Shown: in pieces, positions 34,171-43,467 of the stretch
Layout: each line of letters opens with the position of its first letter
How positions within the stretch are numbered: the stretch's first letter is position 1
Origin: CAXBES01 sp963974915
GTDB lineage: Bacteria > Bacteroidota > Bacteroidia > Flavobacteriales > Flavobacteriaceae
Direction: 5' to 3'
Assembly (NCBI GenBank): GCA_963974915.1
Contig: CAXBES010000011.1
Coordinates: 1-64,000 of the forward strand
Length of the DNA stretch: 64,000 bases
Made by a program: the position numbers and the translations under genes
Notes under the pieces: generated by a model
Databases searched by the model: none
Seen by the model: the letters and a program-made list of their open reading frames with translations, nothing else
What the model was told of the DNA's origin: nothing

Positions 34171-37110
34171 TCATTCTATTTCAATTTCATCTACAAAGAT
34201 CCATGTCTTCCCGTTATAGGGTGCCCCAAGGTGCCATTTTGGAAGATCGCCTAGATTTTTTGCGACGATCTTAATGTATCGCGCACTATAACCTTTCATA
34301 TTAAAGGTGATCTTTTTAATTTCGGTTTCTTCGGAAGGAGTTTCCGCTTTTATTCTTTGAGGAGGTAAATTTTTATAAAAATTCTTACTATCGCTTACAT
34401 AGCACTCAACTTGAGTTGGAAAAAAGATCCAGCTTCGCTGGTCTTGTAAAAAATTGACACTTATGGTTTCTATAGGTTTAACTGCACCCAGATCAACTAT
34501 CGCAACTACATCGGTGTCCTGATATCCCTGCCAGGCACCGGTTCTGAAATCTTTTGCACCATGAATTCCGTCGATTAGTGCATTGTTTCCACCACCATTG
34601 TATTGGTTGGCATATTCAGTTTCGAGTGAAATACTGAGATTTGGGTTTATTTTATAGAACTGTGTGCTTAGCGTTGCACTTTTTTCTCCGTATCCATTGG
34701 TGGCATAAACCTTTAATTGGGTTGCTTCAGATATCACAAATGGGTTTTTGTAGATCTTATATTTTGAATCGTTAAGGCTATAAAATATTTCACTGTTAGA
34801 AATGGCAACGCCGAGAGTTACTTCAGTTTGATTTTTAAAAGCCACATCGCCAGAAGCAATAAAAGGTACCGGGATGATTTGGTGTTCCGTGATCTCTGTT
34901 TTTGGAATATCGGTGTCTTTTGTGGCCCAATTTGAAGGTTTGTTGGTCATTTCAAAAACTAAGTTACCTCCGTTCATTATTTCTTCGTGTAAAAGATAGC
35001 TTCTGTTTAACGATTTGCCATTTAAGGAAGCTGATGCTATGTACTTATTTTCCGAAGAAATGCGCTTAGCAATTATTGTAAATTCTTTTCCGCTTTCAAG
35101 ATTTATAGTCGCTTTTTCGAAGAGTGGAGACCCAATTATATATTGATTAGTTCCGGGGGTAACCGGATAGAAACCTAAGCTGCTCAATACATACCAGGCG
35201 CTCATTTGACCGCAGTCCTCATTACCACTAATCCCATCGGGCTCATTTTTATATAACGTGGTAAGAATTTCATGGACTTTTTCTTGTGTTTTGTATGGTT
35301 TATTTACAAAATTGTAAAGATATGCCATATGGTGACTGGGTTCGTTTCCATGTGCATACTGTCCAATGAGTCCTGTAATATCGGCTTGATCCCTCCCTGA
35401 GGTTTCATTTTTTGCTGTAAAAAGTGCATCAAGGTGTTTTTCGAGTTGCGATTTTCCACCCATCAATTTCATTAAACCACTTATGTCCTGAGGAGCGTAC
35501 AGACTGTATTGCCAGGCATTGGCTTCGGTATAATTGAAGTTCACTTCGTAGGGATCGAAAGGTGAGAACCAGGTATTTCTAAAACGCCCTTGCATGAAAT
35601 TGGTTTCGGGATTGAAGATGTTCTTATAGTATTGCGCACGTTCAGAAAAAATCCTATAATCTTCGATTTTGCCCATGGCTTTTGCCATTTCAGCGATCGT
35701 CCAATCGTCGTAAGCATATTCTAGAGTTTTTGAAACCGACTCACTTTCTTCTTCTACGGGAATAAATCCGTATTCTTTATATGCCTTTAAACCAATTTTG
35801 TCCTGTTGGGCACTGTGTTTCATTGCCGTTATAGCTTTTTCGGCATGATAACCCCGTATACCCTTAAGGTATGCATCTGCGATAACCGGAACCGCGTGAT
35901 ACCCTATCATACAGCCCGTATAATTTGCCGAAAGATCCCATATTGGCATAATTCCACCTTCATCGTATTTAGCAAGAAAAGTGTTTATGAAATCGTTGGT
36001 TCGTTTCTGTTCTATAATAGTGTATAATGGATGCGCCGCTCTATATGTATCCCAAAGTGAGAACACGGTGTAATAGTTAAAATTGGAAGTTTGATGAATT
36101 TCAAGATCCATTCCGCGATATCTGCCATCAATATCCTGATAGAGGTTTGGAGCTAACATGGAATGATAAAGTGCTGTATAGAAATTGGTTTTGTTGTCTT
36201 CGGAAGTAGTTTCAATAACAATTTTTTCTAGTTGTTGTTCCCACATTTGTGTGGCTTCTAACTTTAATTGTTCGAAAGGTCTTGAGCCAATTTCGGTTTC
36301 AAGATTGTTTTTAGCACCTGCTTCATCAACCGCCGAAATTCCTACGGAAACATACACAGGTTCATTATTCGGGTTTCTGAACTTGACAAAACACTTGCTT
36401 CCGGTATCAGATTTTCCAAATCGAAAATCACTTTCCTCAGGATTAGTTCCAAAGGGATGTGAAAAACGCATGTAAAAATAGAGACGTTGATCTGTTGCCC
36501 ACACTTCAGAAAAGCGATATCCGCTTATTTCGGTATCTGAAACTTTTTCAATCTTAAAATCGAGCAATTTATCCCGATGTTCCAAATCAAGGATAACGAT
36601 CTGTTTTTCAGAAGAAGGAAAAGAATACTTATGCATTCCTGCCCTTTGTGTTACGGTAAGTTCAACATCTATCTTGGTGCTGTCTAGATGAACCTTATAA
36701 AATCCAGGTGTTGCGATTTCATTGTCATGAGAAAAATGTGCCCGGTATCCCGGATTTCCATCTGCTCCGTTATTGAAGTTTATTTTATTAGTTGGCATAA
36801 GCAATACATCCCCATAGTCGCTAACACCCGTTCCACTTAGGTGGGTGTGCGAAAAACCGTAAATATAACTATCGCTGTAATGATAACCACTGCAGCCGTC
36901 CCATCCTTCTAAACGTGTATCCGGACTTAACTGCATCATTCCAAAGGGTAGGGTAGCACCGGGATAGGTATGACCATGACCTCCCGTGCCAATAAATGGA
37001 TATACAAAAGATACCAGAGGGTCAACTTTGTTGGCAGGATCAACTTCTTTATTCTGAGAACAACCGGTGAGGATCAAGAACAGGCAGAGAAGGAGGGAAA
37101 TTTTCGGCAT
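34171..37110 (-). CDS. GH92 alpha-mannosidase lipoprotein
   Basis: Exo-acting, calcium-dependent alpha-mannosidase of glycoside hydrolase family 92, which trims mannose from N-glycans or mannan. The 979-residue protein has a lipoprotein signal (lipobox TGCSQ, C17), the N-terminal GH92 domain (GTGGHGHTYPGATLPFGM), and the catalytic barrel with GNEDCGQMSAWYVLSSLGFYP. After about residue 740 come extra beta domains, the last (about 840-979) with the jelly-roll pattern of F5/8-type carbohydrate-binding modules, which makes it longer than the usual 750 residues. It heads the operon with glycosylasparaginase and transporter and is divergent from the metallophosphoesterase. Confidence 0.95.
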   Translation of the reverse strand: MPKISLLLCLFLILTGCSQNKEVDPANKVDPLVSFVYPFIGTGGHGHTYPGATLPFGMMQLSPDTRLEGWDGCSGYHYSDSYIYGFSHTHLSGTGVSDYGDVLLMPTNKINFNNGADGNPGYRAHFSHDNEIATPGFYKVHLDSTKIDVELTVTQRAGMHKYSFPSSEKQIVILDLEHRDKLLDFKIEKVSDTEISGYRFSEVWATDQRLYFYMRFSHPFGTNPEESDFRFGKSDTGSKCFVKFRNPNNEPVYVSVGISAVDEAGAKNNLETEIGSRPFEQLKLEATQMWEQQLEKIVIETTSEDNKTNFYTALYHSMLAPNLYQDIDGRYRGMDLEIHQTSNFNYYTVFSLWDTYRAAHPLYTIIEQKRTNDFINTFLAKYDEGGIMPIWDLSANYTGCMIGYHAVPVIADAYLKGIRGYHAEKAITAMKHSAQQDKIGLKAYKEYGFIPVEEESESVSKTLEYAYDDWTIAEMAKAMGKIEDYRIFSERAQYYKNIFNPETNFMQGRFRNTWFSPFDPYEVNFNYTEANAWQYSLYAPQDISGLMKLMGGKSQLEKHLDALFTAKNETSGRDQADITGLIGQYAHGNEPSHHMAYLYNFVNKPYKTQEKVHEILTTLYKNEPDGISGNEDCGQMSAWYVLSSLGFYPVTPGTNQYIIGSPLFEKATINLESGKEFTIIAKRISSENKYIASASLNGKSLNRSYLLHEEIMNGGNLVFEMTNKPSNWATKDTDIPKTEITEHQIIPVPFIASGDVAFKNQTEVTLGVAISNSEIFYSLNDSKYKIYKNPFVISEATQLKVYATNGYGEKSATLSTQFYKINPNLSISLETEYANQYNGGGNNALIDGIHGAKDFRTGAWQGYQDTDVVAIVDLGAVKPIETISVNFLQDQRSWIFFPTQVECYVSDSKNFYKNLPPQRIKAETPSEETEIKKITFNMKGYSARYIKIVAKNLGDLPKWHLGAPYNGKTWIFVDEIEIE

Positions 37111-37187
37111 ACGAGGTTTGAAAGGTGAAAAGATACTAAAAACCGTTAAAAAAAAGTGAATGTTAATTTAGAGCTTTTAAATGGTAG

Positions 37188-37195
37188 TATCTTTA
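37188..37195 (+). promoter_or_regulatory. -7 box candidate for the metallophosphoesterase
   Basis: TATCTTTA lies 19 bases before the ATG at 37214, the same near-consensus box seen at several promoters in this window. No TTG is at the expected distance. Confidence 0.35.
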
Positions 37196-37213
37196 AAAAA
37201 TATCTAATTTTCC

Positions 37214-38458
37214 ATGGGCATACGCTTCTATATTTTTATTGCAATTCTTCTCGCTTTAGATTTTTATGCCTTTCAGGCGATCAAGACTTTAACCAAAAAT
37301 TATTGGATCCAGGGGCTGTATTTCCTAATATCACTGTCTATTCTGGGTTATTTAGTATATACTGTTGTCAATTATGATCGCAGTGTGGGACCAAATAAAG
37401 AAAGCTTACGAGTCGCAGGGATATTTTTACTCTTTTTCGTACCTAAATTAGTGCTATTTCTTTTTATGTTTGGAGAGGATATAGTGCGTGTTATCGTTGG
37501 GGGTTATAATTATATTACCAACTCGGTTGTAGATGATAGTACGAGTCCGAATATGCCTTCGAGAAGAAAGTTTGTGAGTCAGTTGGCATTTGGTGTTGCC
37601 GCGATTCCTTTTGCTTCTCTTTTATACGGAATGTACAAAGGTAAGTACAATTATAAAGTGTTAACTCATACTTTGTATTTTGATGACCTCCCTGATGCTT
37701 TCGACGGTTTTTCGCTTACTCAAATTAGTGATATTCATTCGGGAAGTTTTGACGATAGAGAGAAAATAGAATATGCGATCGACCTTATAAATGAGCAGGA
37801 AACAGATCTGCTCTTATTTACGGGGGATATAGTAAACACCAAGGCGACCGAAATGGATCCCTGGATCGATACCTTCAATAGATTGCGTGAACCTAGATTT
37901 GGTAAATTTTCCATTCTCGGGAACCATGATTATGGAGAGTATGTATCCTGGGCTTCCGAAGAAGAAAAAGAAGCCAATTTTAATGCGATAAAACAAATCC
38001 ATTCAAAAATAAACTTTCAGTTACTATTAAATGAAAATGTATTTATTGAAAAAGACAACTCCCGTATAGCTTTAGTAGGTGTTGAGAACTGGGGGCATAA
38101 TTTCAAAAAAGCCGGGGATCTCTCAAAGGCTTCCGAAGGAATAGATAAAAAAGATTTTAAGATCTTGATGAGCCACGATCCAAGTCATTGGGAACAGGAG
38201 GTTAAAACGCATGACGATCACTTCCATTTAACATTAAGCGGTCATACACATGGTTTTCAGTTCGGGATAGAAATACCCGGTTTCTTTAAATGGAGTCCGG
38301 TACAGTATGTATATAAACAATGGGCAGGTGTTTACGAAGAGTTTGGTCGTTATGTGAATGTGAATCGTGGTTTTGGTTTTCATGCGTATCCCGGACGAGT
38401 TGGAATTTGGCCCGAGATCACCGTAATTAGACTTAAAAAACGTCCCGATACTGTATAA
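37214..38458 (+). CDS. Membrane-anchored metallophosphoesterase
   Basis: Calcineurin-like phosphoesterase. The 414-residue protein has three to four N-terminal membrane helices (residues about 1-105), then a twin-arginine-like/hydrophobic segment (SRRKFVSQLAFGVAAIPFASL) and the catalytic domain with the metal motifs QISDIHSG, FTGDIVN, GNHDYGEY and SGHTHGFQFG. It resembles the YkuE/YaeI group that acts at the membrane surface; the substrate is unknown. It starts 103 bases from the divergent GH92 gene and is followed by a thioredoxin-like gene. Confidence 0.9.
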   Translation: MGIRFYIFIAILLALDFYAFQAIKTLTKNYWIQGLYFLISLSILGYLVYTVVNYDRSVGPNKESLRVAGIFLLFFVPKLVLFLFMFGEDIVRVIVGGYNYITNSVVDDSTSPNMPSRRKFVSQLAFGVAAIPFASLLYGMYKGKYNYKVLTHTLYFDDLPDAFDGFSLTQISDIHSGSFDDREKIEYAIDLINEQETDLLLFTGDIVNTKATEMDPWIDTFNRLREPRFGKFSILGNHDYGEYVSWASEEEKEANFNAIKQIHSKINFQLLLNENVFIEKDNSRIALVGVENWGHNFKKAGDLSKASEGIDKKDFKILMSHDPSHWEQEVKTHDDHFHLTLSGHTHGFQFGIEIPGFFKWSPVQYVYKQWAGVYEEFGRYVNVNRGFGFHAYPGRVGIWPEITVIRLKKRPDTV

Positions 38459-38512
38459 TGTTCGGGAAATGCTATATTTGTAATACAATTGTTCAAGTAA
38501 CACTTTAGATAG

Positions 38513-38809
38513 ATGTCAAAATTTGGAGAATTAATTGAAACTCGTGTTCCAGTGCTGTTAGATTTTTATGCAGACTGGGACGAAGCCTGTAAAGGGATGC
38601 ACCCTGTTTTAAGGGACGTTGCTGCGGCTTTGGGCGATAAGGCCCGCGTTATTAAAATTGATGTAGAAAAGAATAAGGAACTTGCCGATGCACTTCGTGT
38701 AAAAGGGCTTCCTACGTTAATGATCTACAAGAATGGCGAGATGAAATGGCGTCAAAGTGGAGAGCAGGATGCCAATACACTTATTGGGTTGGTAAAAGAG
38801 TTTGTTTAG
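38513..38809 (+). CDS. Thioredoxin-like protein with single active-site cysteine
   Basis: A 98-residue thioredoxin fold protein. The usual WCGPC active site is here WDEAC (residues 22-26), so the attacking N-terminal cysteine is replaced by aspartate and only C26 remains, while the cis-proline (GLPTL) is intact. It therefore cannot work as a normal disulfide reductase; a binding, chaperone or monothiol role is likely. There is no signal peptide, so it is cytoplasmic. Its 3' end overlaps the convergent deacetylase gene by 29 bases. Confidence 0.85.
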   Translation: MSKFGELIETRVPVLLDFYADWDEACKGMHPVLRDVAAALGDKARVIKIDVEKNKELADALRVKGLPTLMIYKNGEMKWRQSGEQDANTLIGLVKEFV

Positions 38810-39470
38810 AAAAGTCTTTTTTCTGTATAGCCTCGCATTTCCAGCCTTTTTCTGAGATAAATTCCAATACTTTAGGCAGTACAAATCTTAGGTTTTTTTC
38901 GGCTTTTAAGCTATCGTGAAAAATAACAATGCTTCCCGGTTTTATATTTTTAATCACATTTTGAAGTACTTTTTCTTCGGAAAGATTTGCGTCGAAATCT
39001 GCGCTAAGCACGTCCCACATTATAATTTTGTAGCCTAATTTCTGAAGCATTTTAGATTTTTTGGAACTCAGTTTTCCATAGGGCGGACGAAAGAGTTTTA
39101 GTGCACTTGTATCATCCGAAGCCTGTATTTTAGCCATAGCGTTTTCAGCTTTTATCACGTTTTCTATATAATCTTCCGATCTGGTTAAAGAGCCGTTTAA
39201 GTGATTAAAGGTATGGTTCCCAATGGTGTGTTCTTCAGAAATAATTCTTTTGAAAATTTCAGGGTGTTTTCTCACGTTATCACCAATGCAAAAAAAAGTC
39301 GCTTTCGCCCGGTGTGTCTCAAGTTGTTTCAGAACCCATGGTGTTACATTAGGAATGGGTCCGTCATCGAGGGTAAGATATACCGAATTGTTTGCATTAG
39401 AAAATGTCCAAACCCGCTTCGGAAAGATCCGTTGCACTAGTTTGGGCATTTTGACCAAATATGGTTTCAC
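38781..39470 (-). CDS. Polysaccharide deacetylase family protein
   Basis: NodB-type carbohydrate esterase (CE4) of 229 residues. Visible motifs are TLDDGP (catalytic and metal aspartates), the metal-binding NHTFNH, RPPYG, and the C-terminal IVIFHDS. It is probably a peptidoglycan or exopolysaccharide deacetylase. No clear signal peptide is present, although the N-terminus is basic and could be membrane-associated. It lies three bases after the DUF2723 gene, so the two are likely co-transcribed. Confidence 0.88.
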   Translation of the reverse strand: MKPYLVKMPKLVQRIFPKRVWTFSNANNSVYLTLDDGPIPNVTPWVLKQLETHRAKATFFCIGDNVRKHPEIFKRIISEEHTIGNHTFNHLNGSLTRSEDYIENVIKAENAMAKIQASDDTSALKLFRPPYGKLSSKKSKMLQKLGYKIIMWDVLSADFDANLSEEKVLQNVIKNIKPGSIVIFHDSLKAEKNLRFVLPKVLEFISEKGWKCEAIQKKDFSKQTLLPTQ

Positions 39471-39473
39471 GAT

Positions 39474-42400
39474 TTAATTTGTTGATTCCAGATCTAAGGC
39501 TTCCAGAATTGTTGAATCCAGAGGGATCTCTATAGTTGTATCTTGCTGCTCCTCCAGTTCTCTATCCAGGTCCATTCCTTCATCCTCAGAATAGAAATGA
39601 CGGAATAGTCTTAAATAATCATTGAATTTTTCGGCTTCCTTTCTGGCAAATTCTTCCGAATCTTTAACAATTAAAATATCCACTAAACCACGGTAGCGTT
39701 CCATATCGCTAATAATTTCATCGGCGATCTGAAATTGTGCATTTACCTGCATCCCGCTATAATATCTAAGTTTTTCCTGATATTTTGTAGCGACTTCTTC
39801 ATAGAGTTTGCGAGCTTTTTCAGTCTTATCAACTTCATAGTACCCCAATACGAAAGGTTCGAGTAAGGAATAATACTCGAAATATTTCACTGGCATTTTT
39901 TCCATCGCCAGGTCTAATATTTTTTCTGCTTTTTCAGTCTTACCTTCGTTAATTAAGATTTCGGCAAGTCTGGCAAGGTTACTTCTATATGTAATTCCAT
40001 TACGTCTGGTCTCAGTATCGTGGTAAATGTCCGGACTTCCACTATTTCCCCAATCCCAATCCATTACGATATCATACATTTTATCGCTGTCAATACGTCC
40101 CATATCGAATGGATTTCTTGGGTTTACAGGGGTGCGAATAGGCACTAATTTATATACAACACCTTCCAATTGCAGATAGTCCTTCATCCAAAGATAGTCG
40201 TCATCACCAAAGCTTCCGCCGCTAAAATAGATAGGGCGCTTCCAGTCGTTATTGGCAATGATATCGAGCATCATCATTCTATTTTTATAGATAAAGTCTC
40301 CTTTTAGTGTAATATCGATATAAGGCACGATCTTATCGGCATCTTTTTGAGCGACAATACCATTTTCAAGTACCGTTTCTTTATCAACAGGGATTCGAAT
40401 GGTTTTAGAAGGAAATGAATTTGCAAATAATCCGCTACCCAATTCAACTTTTGTCACCGGACTATCGTCTGCCACCCATTTCATCCATGTTTTTATGTCG
40501 ATAGTATCTTGTTTTGTCTCTTGATAAGCTAAGAAATCTCTAGTTCCCCATTTATACTTATCGTGAGTAAGTTGTGACGGAATTGGATCGCTGGTAAAGG
40601 CTTTCTTTTTCATATCATCAATATACCAATCTGTAGCAAAAAGGCTGGTATTTATGATACGTACATCCTGACGGTATTTTTCAATATTTTGGGCATACCA
40701 AAGTGCAAAAGTATCGTTATCTCCAATAGTAAAGAGAATTCCGTTTTCATCGACCGAATCTAAGTACATTTTTGCCATAGACTGAGCGGTATATCTATTA
40801 CTACGATCGTGATCGTCCCAGTTTTGTGAAACCATCAATACCGGTACCGCTAGAGCTGTTACCACCAGAACAATGGGCAGCGCCATTTTAGGTTTCAGAT
40901 AATCCTTGACCACCTCGAACAAAGCGTAAACGCCAAATCCTATCCAAAGTGCAAATACATAGAACGATCCTACCAGTGCGTAATCCCGCTCTCGAGGTTC
41001 GAAAGCGCGTTCATTCAGATAAACTTTCAGAGCTAAACCGGTAAATAAAAAGAACACCAGAAGCACCCAAAAGCTCTTCAGGTCGTTTTTAGCATGAAAT
41101 ACCAGGCCTAAGATTCCGAGGATAAGAGGTAAAAAGAAATAAGTGTTCCTACCGCGATTATCGAGCATATCGCTGGGAAGGTTGTCCTGAGATCCCAACC
41201 TGAGTTCATCGATGAATTTGATACCACTAATCCAGTTCCCATGCATGTTGTATTGGCCTTGAACGTCGTCTTGTCTTCCAACAAAGTTCCACATAAAATA
41301 GCGCCAGTACATATATCCAAATTGAAACTGAAACATAAATTTCATATTTTCAGCAAAAGAGGGTTTTTCGATATCGAGGAAGGGTCCGAAGTCCTTTAGA
41401 AAGGCGTCATAATCCTCACCGTCTACTAGGCCTTGCTGATGCGCTTCCTTAAACCTCTTTACCTCTTCTAAAAGCCGAGCTTCTTGCGCATACTCTCTTT
41501 TTACGGTAAAATCTAAACCATCAATAAATTCGAGGTAGTTTGCATTGTTTTCAATACTCCACATTCTGGGGAGTATTGCTTTGTGATCGTCATCGAAATT
41601 CTGACTGGCATTTTTATATTCGTTTACGATAATGTATTTGCCTGTTTTTTCGTCCTTTTCGTATTTTGGCTTATCGTCTTTATAGGGATTATCACGGTCA
41701 AGTCCGGAATAGGCCTCTGTAAACAGCGGTCCGTAGAAAAGGTGAGTTTCAGGATACTGTTCACGGTTGTAATACGCCAGAAGTTCGCGCGCATTGTTAG
41801 GGTTATTTTCGTTAATCACCGTCCCGGCATTGGCGCGAATAGGAAGCATTAGCCAGCTCGAAAAACCGATAAAAATAAAGAGGATACAAAGCAGAAGTGT
41901 ATTTAGTTGGTAATAGTTTTTCTTCCGTGTATAGCGCAATAAATAATATGAAAGTGCAATAAAAAGTATGCCGGCGATTATGGTTCCAGAATTAAATGGT
42001 AGACCAATACTGTTAACGAAGAACAATTCGGACGCACTAAAAAACTTCATTGTCATTGGCAATAAAAGCTTGAAAATAAAGAGGAGAATAGCAACAACGA
42101 CAATATTTGCGATGATAAAGTTCTTTACCGTGATCGTTTTATAATTTTTAAAGAAATACAGGAATCCCATGGCAGGGATCGTTAGTAATCCCATAAAGTG
42201 AACTCCGAATGAGAGTCCGATGACCAGTGAAATAAGAATCACCCATCGATCTCCTCTGGGGGTATTCATTTCGCGTTCCCAGCGCAGTGCCAGATAGAAC
42301 AAAATAGCCATAATGGTAGCAGCCATTGCGTACACTTCGGCTTCAACGGCATTAAACCAGAAACTATCGGAAAATGTGAACGCCAGAGATCCGATAAAAG

Positions 42401-42773
42401 CACTTCCTAAGATGGCAATCGCATTGGTTTTAGAAACTTCTTGATGTCTGGCTGTGATATTGGTTAGAAGGATGGTAAGCGACCAGAACATAAACAAAAT
42501 GGTAAAGGCACTGGCGAAAACCGACATTAAATTAATTGTTAATGCAATATTGGAGGCTTCTATAGCGAAAATTGAGAAAAATGCTCCTAATATTTGATAT
42601 AGTGGAGCTCCAGGAGGATGACCTACTTCCAGATTACTTGCAGTCGTAATATACTCTCCGGCATCCCAAAAACTTGCCGTGGGCTCTACTGTTAACCAGT
42701 AAGTGAGAAGAGCAATAGCAAAGGCTGTCCACCCTAGAATGTTATTCCATTTTTTGAAGTTAAAGGAATCCAT
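39474..42773 (-). CDS. DUF2723 family large membrane protein
   Basis: A 1099-residue protein with about 12 membrane helices in the N-terminal 640 residues and a soluble C-terminal part with helical repeats (TPR-like, about 940-1070). The first loop (TVEPTASFWDAGEYITTASNLEVGHPPGAPLY) is the hallmark of DUF2723, a Bacteroidota family related to GT-C lipid-dependent glycosyltransferases; the acidic residues in this loop are where GT-C enzymes keep catalytic residues. It probably glycosylates proteins or surface polymers in the periplasm. The polysaccharide deacetylase follows directly. Confidence 0.88.
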   Translation of the reverse strand: MDSFNFKKWNNILGWTAFAIALLTYWLTVEPTASFWDAGEYITTASNLEVGHPPGAPLYQILGAFFSIFAIEASNIALTINLMSVFASAFTILFMFWSLTILLTNITARHQEVSKTNAIAILGSAFIGSLAFTFSDSFWFNAVEAEVYAMAATIMAILFYLALRWEREMNTPRGDRWVILISLVIGLSFGVHFMGLLTIPAMGFLYFFKNYKTITVKNFIIANIVVVAILLFIFKLLLPMTMKFFSASELFFVNSIGLPFNSGTIIAGILFIALSYYLLRYTRKKNYYQLNTLLLCILFIFIGFSSWLMLPIRANAGTVINENNPNNARELLAYYNREQYPETHLFYGPLFTEAYSGLDRDNPYKDDKPKYEKDEKTGKYIIVNEYKNASQNFDDDHKAILPRMWSIENNANYLEFIDGLDFTVKREYAQEARLLEEVKRFKEAHQQGLVDGEDYDAFLKDFGPFLDIEKPSFAENMKFMFQFQFGYMYWRYFMWNFVGRQDDVQGQYNMHGNWISGIKFIDELRLGSQDNLPSDMLDNRGRNTYFFLPLILGILGLVFHAKNDLKSFWVLLVFFLFTGLALKVYLNERAFEPRERDYALVGSFYVFALWIGFGVYALFEVVKDYLKPKMALPIVLVVTALAVPVLMVSQNWDDHDRSNRYTAQSMAKMYLDSVDENGILFTIGDNDTFALWYAQNIEKYRQDVRIINTSLFATDWYIDDMKKKAFTSDPIPSQLTHDKYKWGTRDFLAYQETKQDTIDIKTWMKWVADDSPVTKVELGSGLFANSFPSKTIRIPVDKETVLENGIVAQKDADKIVPYIDITLKGDFIYKNRMMMLDIIANNDWKRPIYFSGGSFGDDDYLWMKDYLQLEGVVYKLVPIRTPVNPRNPFDMGRIDSDKMYDIVMDWDWGNSGSPDIYHDTETRRNGITYRSNLARLAEILINEGKTEKAEKILDLAMEKMPVKYFEYYSLLEPFVLGYYEVDKTEKARKLYEEVATKYQEKLRYYSGMQVNAQFQIADEIISDMERYRGLVDILIVKDSEEFARKEAEKFNDYLRLFRHFYSEDEGMDLDRELEEQQDTTIEIPLDSTILEALDLESTN

Positions 42774-42908
42774 ATATGCTTACAATTTTAATTGGTGCGA
42801 ATTTACTAATAATAAAAATAGTTTGTTCTATTAAATAGTCCTAACGTAGATAGGGAGTCGTTATTTTATAATTAATTATGGGACGAGATGTTTTTTTGTA
42901 TGAAAATG

Positions 42909-42939
42909 TTTGCACAAAACAAAGTTTGTATTAAATTTG
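42909..42939 (+). promoter_or_regulatory. Consensus promoter of tRNA-Gln
   Basis: TTTG at 42909-42912 is followed after exactly 19 bases by TAAATTTG at 42932-42939, a perfect -33/-7 match, 17 bases before the tRNA. It is the best promoter in the window. Confidence 0.8.
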
Positions 42940-42956
42940 CGTCCTCATTATGGTAT

Positions 42957-43028
42957 TGGCCCATGGTGTAATTGGTAACACTCCGGTTTTTGGTGCCGTC
43001 ATTCAAGGTTCGAGTCCTTGTGGGCCAA
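42957..43028 (+). tRNA. tRNA-Gln (anticodon UUG)
   Basis: The acceptor stem TGGCCCA (42957-42963) pairs perfectly with TGGGCCA (43021-43027), the D-arm contains AATTGGTAA, the anticodon loop is TTTTGGT with anticodon TTG, and the T-arm CAAGGTTCGAGTCCTTG is canonical. The CCA end is not encoded. A consensus promoter and a terminator flank it, so it is a single-gene transcript. Confidence 0.95.
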
Positions 43029-43032
43029 CAAG

Positions 43033-43063
43033 AAAAGCTCCTAGCATTTGCTAGGAGCTTTTT
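43033..43063 (+). terminator. Terminator after tRNA-Gln
   Basis: AAAAGCTCCTAGCA (43033-43046) pairs perfectly with 43049-43062 around TT, with T residues at the end. It starts five bases after the tRNA. Confidence 0.9.
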
Positions 43064-43096
43064 GATTTTAGCGAGCTTTAAAATTAAAGTTGTGGT

Positions 43097-43148
43097 AGCA
43101 AAAGTTCAGAATTTGTAATTTAAACGATACAAATTCTGAACTTTTGCT
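43097..43148. repeat. 21-bp perfect inverted repeat (large hairpin)
   Basis: The 21-base arm at 43097-43117 (it begins AGCAAAAGTTCAG) is exactly complementary to 43128-43148 around a 10-base loop. No T run follows, so it is not an ordinary terminator. It ends five bases before the tandem repeat array. Confidence 0.85.
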
Positions 43149-43153
43149 GTTCT

Positions 43154-43465
43154 AAGCATTATAGCATCCTGACATTTGTTATGAGCATTATAACCCGTCA
43201 TTTGTTTTAAGCATTATATAACCTGTCAATTGTATTGAGTATTATAACCTGTCAATTGTATTGAGTATTATAACCAGTCAATTGTATTGAGCATTTTAAC
43301 ATCCTGTCATTTGTTTTGAGCATTCTAACCAGTCAATTATATTGAGCATTTTAACATCCAGTCATTTGTTATGAGCATTATAACCTGTCAATTGTATTGA
43401 GCATTATAACCTGTCAATTGTATTGAGCATTATAGCATCCTGTCATTTGTAATGAGCATTAAAGC
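43154..43465. repeat. Tandem repeat array, 11 units of 26-29 bp plus a partial
   Basis: Units follow without spacers. Seven belong to a short form (six of 26 bases, one of 28; typical core ATTATAACCTGTCAATTGTATT) and four are 29 bases, with an AACATCC or AGCATCC middle and a CATTTGTTAT-like end. Their lengths in order are 29, 26, 28, 26, 26, 29, 26, 29, 26, 26, 29, and then GAGCATTAAAGC. Copies 9 and 10 are identical and the others differ at a few positions. The period is not a multiple of three and the array is not translated. Confidence 0.9.
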
Positions 43466-43467
43466 TT

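Noticed and set aside
37156..37377. Small plus-strand open frame before the metallophosphoesterase
   Set aside because: It overlaps the real gene in another frame and shows no coding features.
43097..43148. Large hairpin as a rho-independent terminator
   Set aside because: No T run follows on either strand, and a proper terminator for tRNA-Gln is already present at 43033-43063.
43154..43465. Possible CRISPR array
   Set aside because: Units are contiguous with no variable spacers, vary in length between 26 and 29, and no cas genes are in the window.
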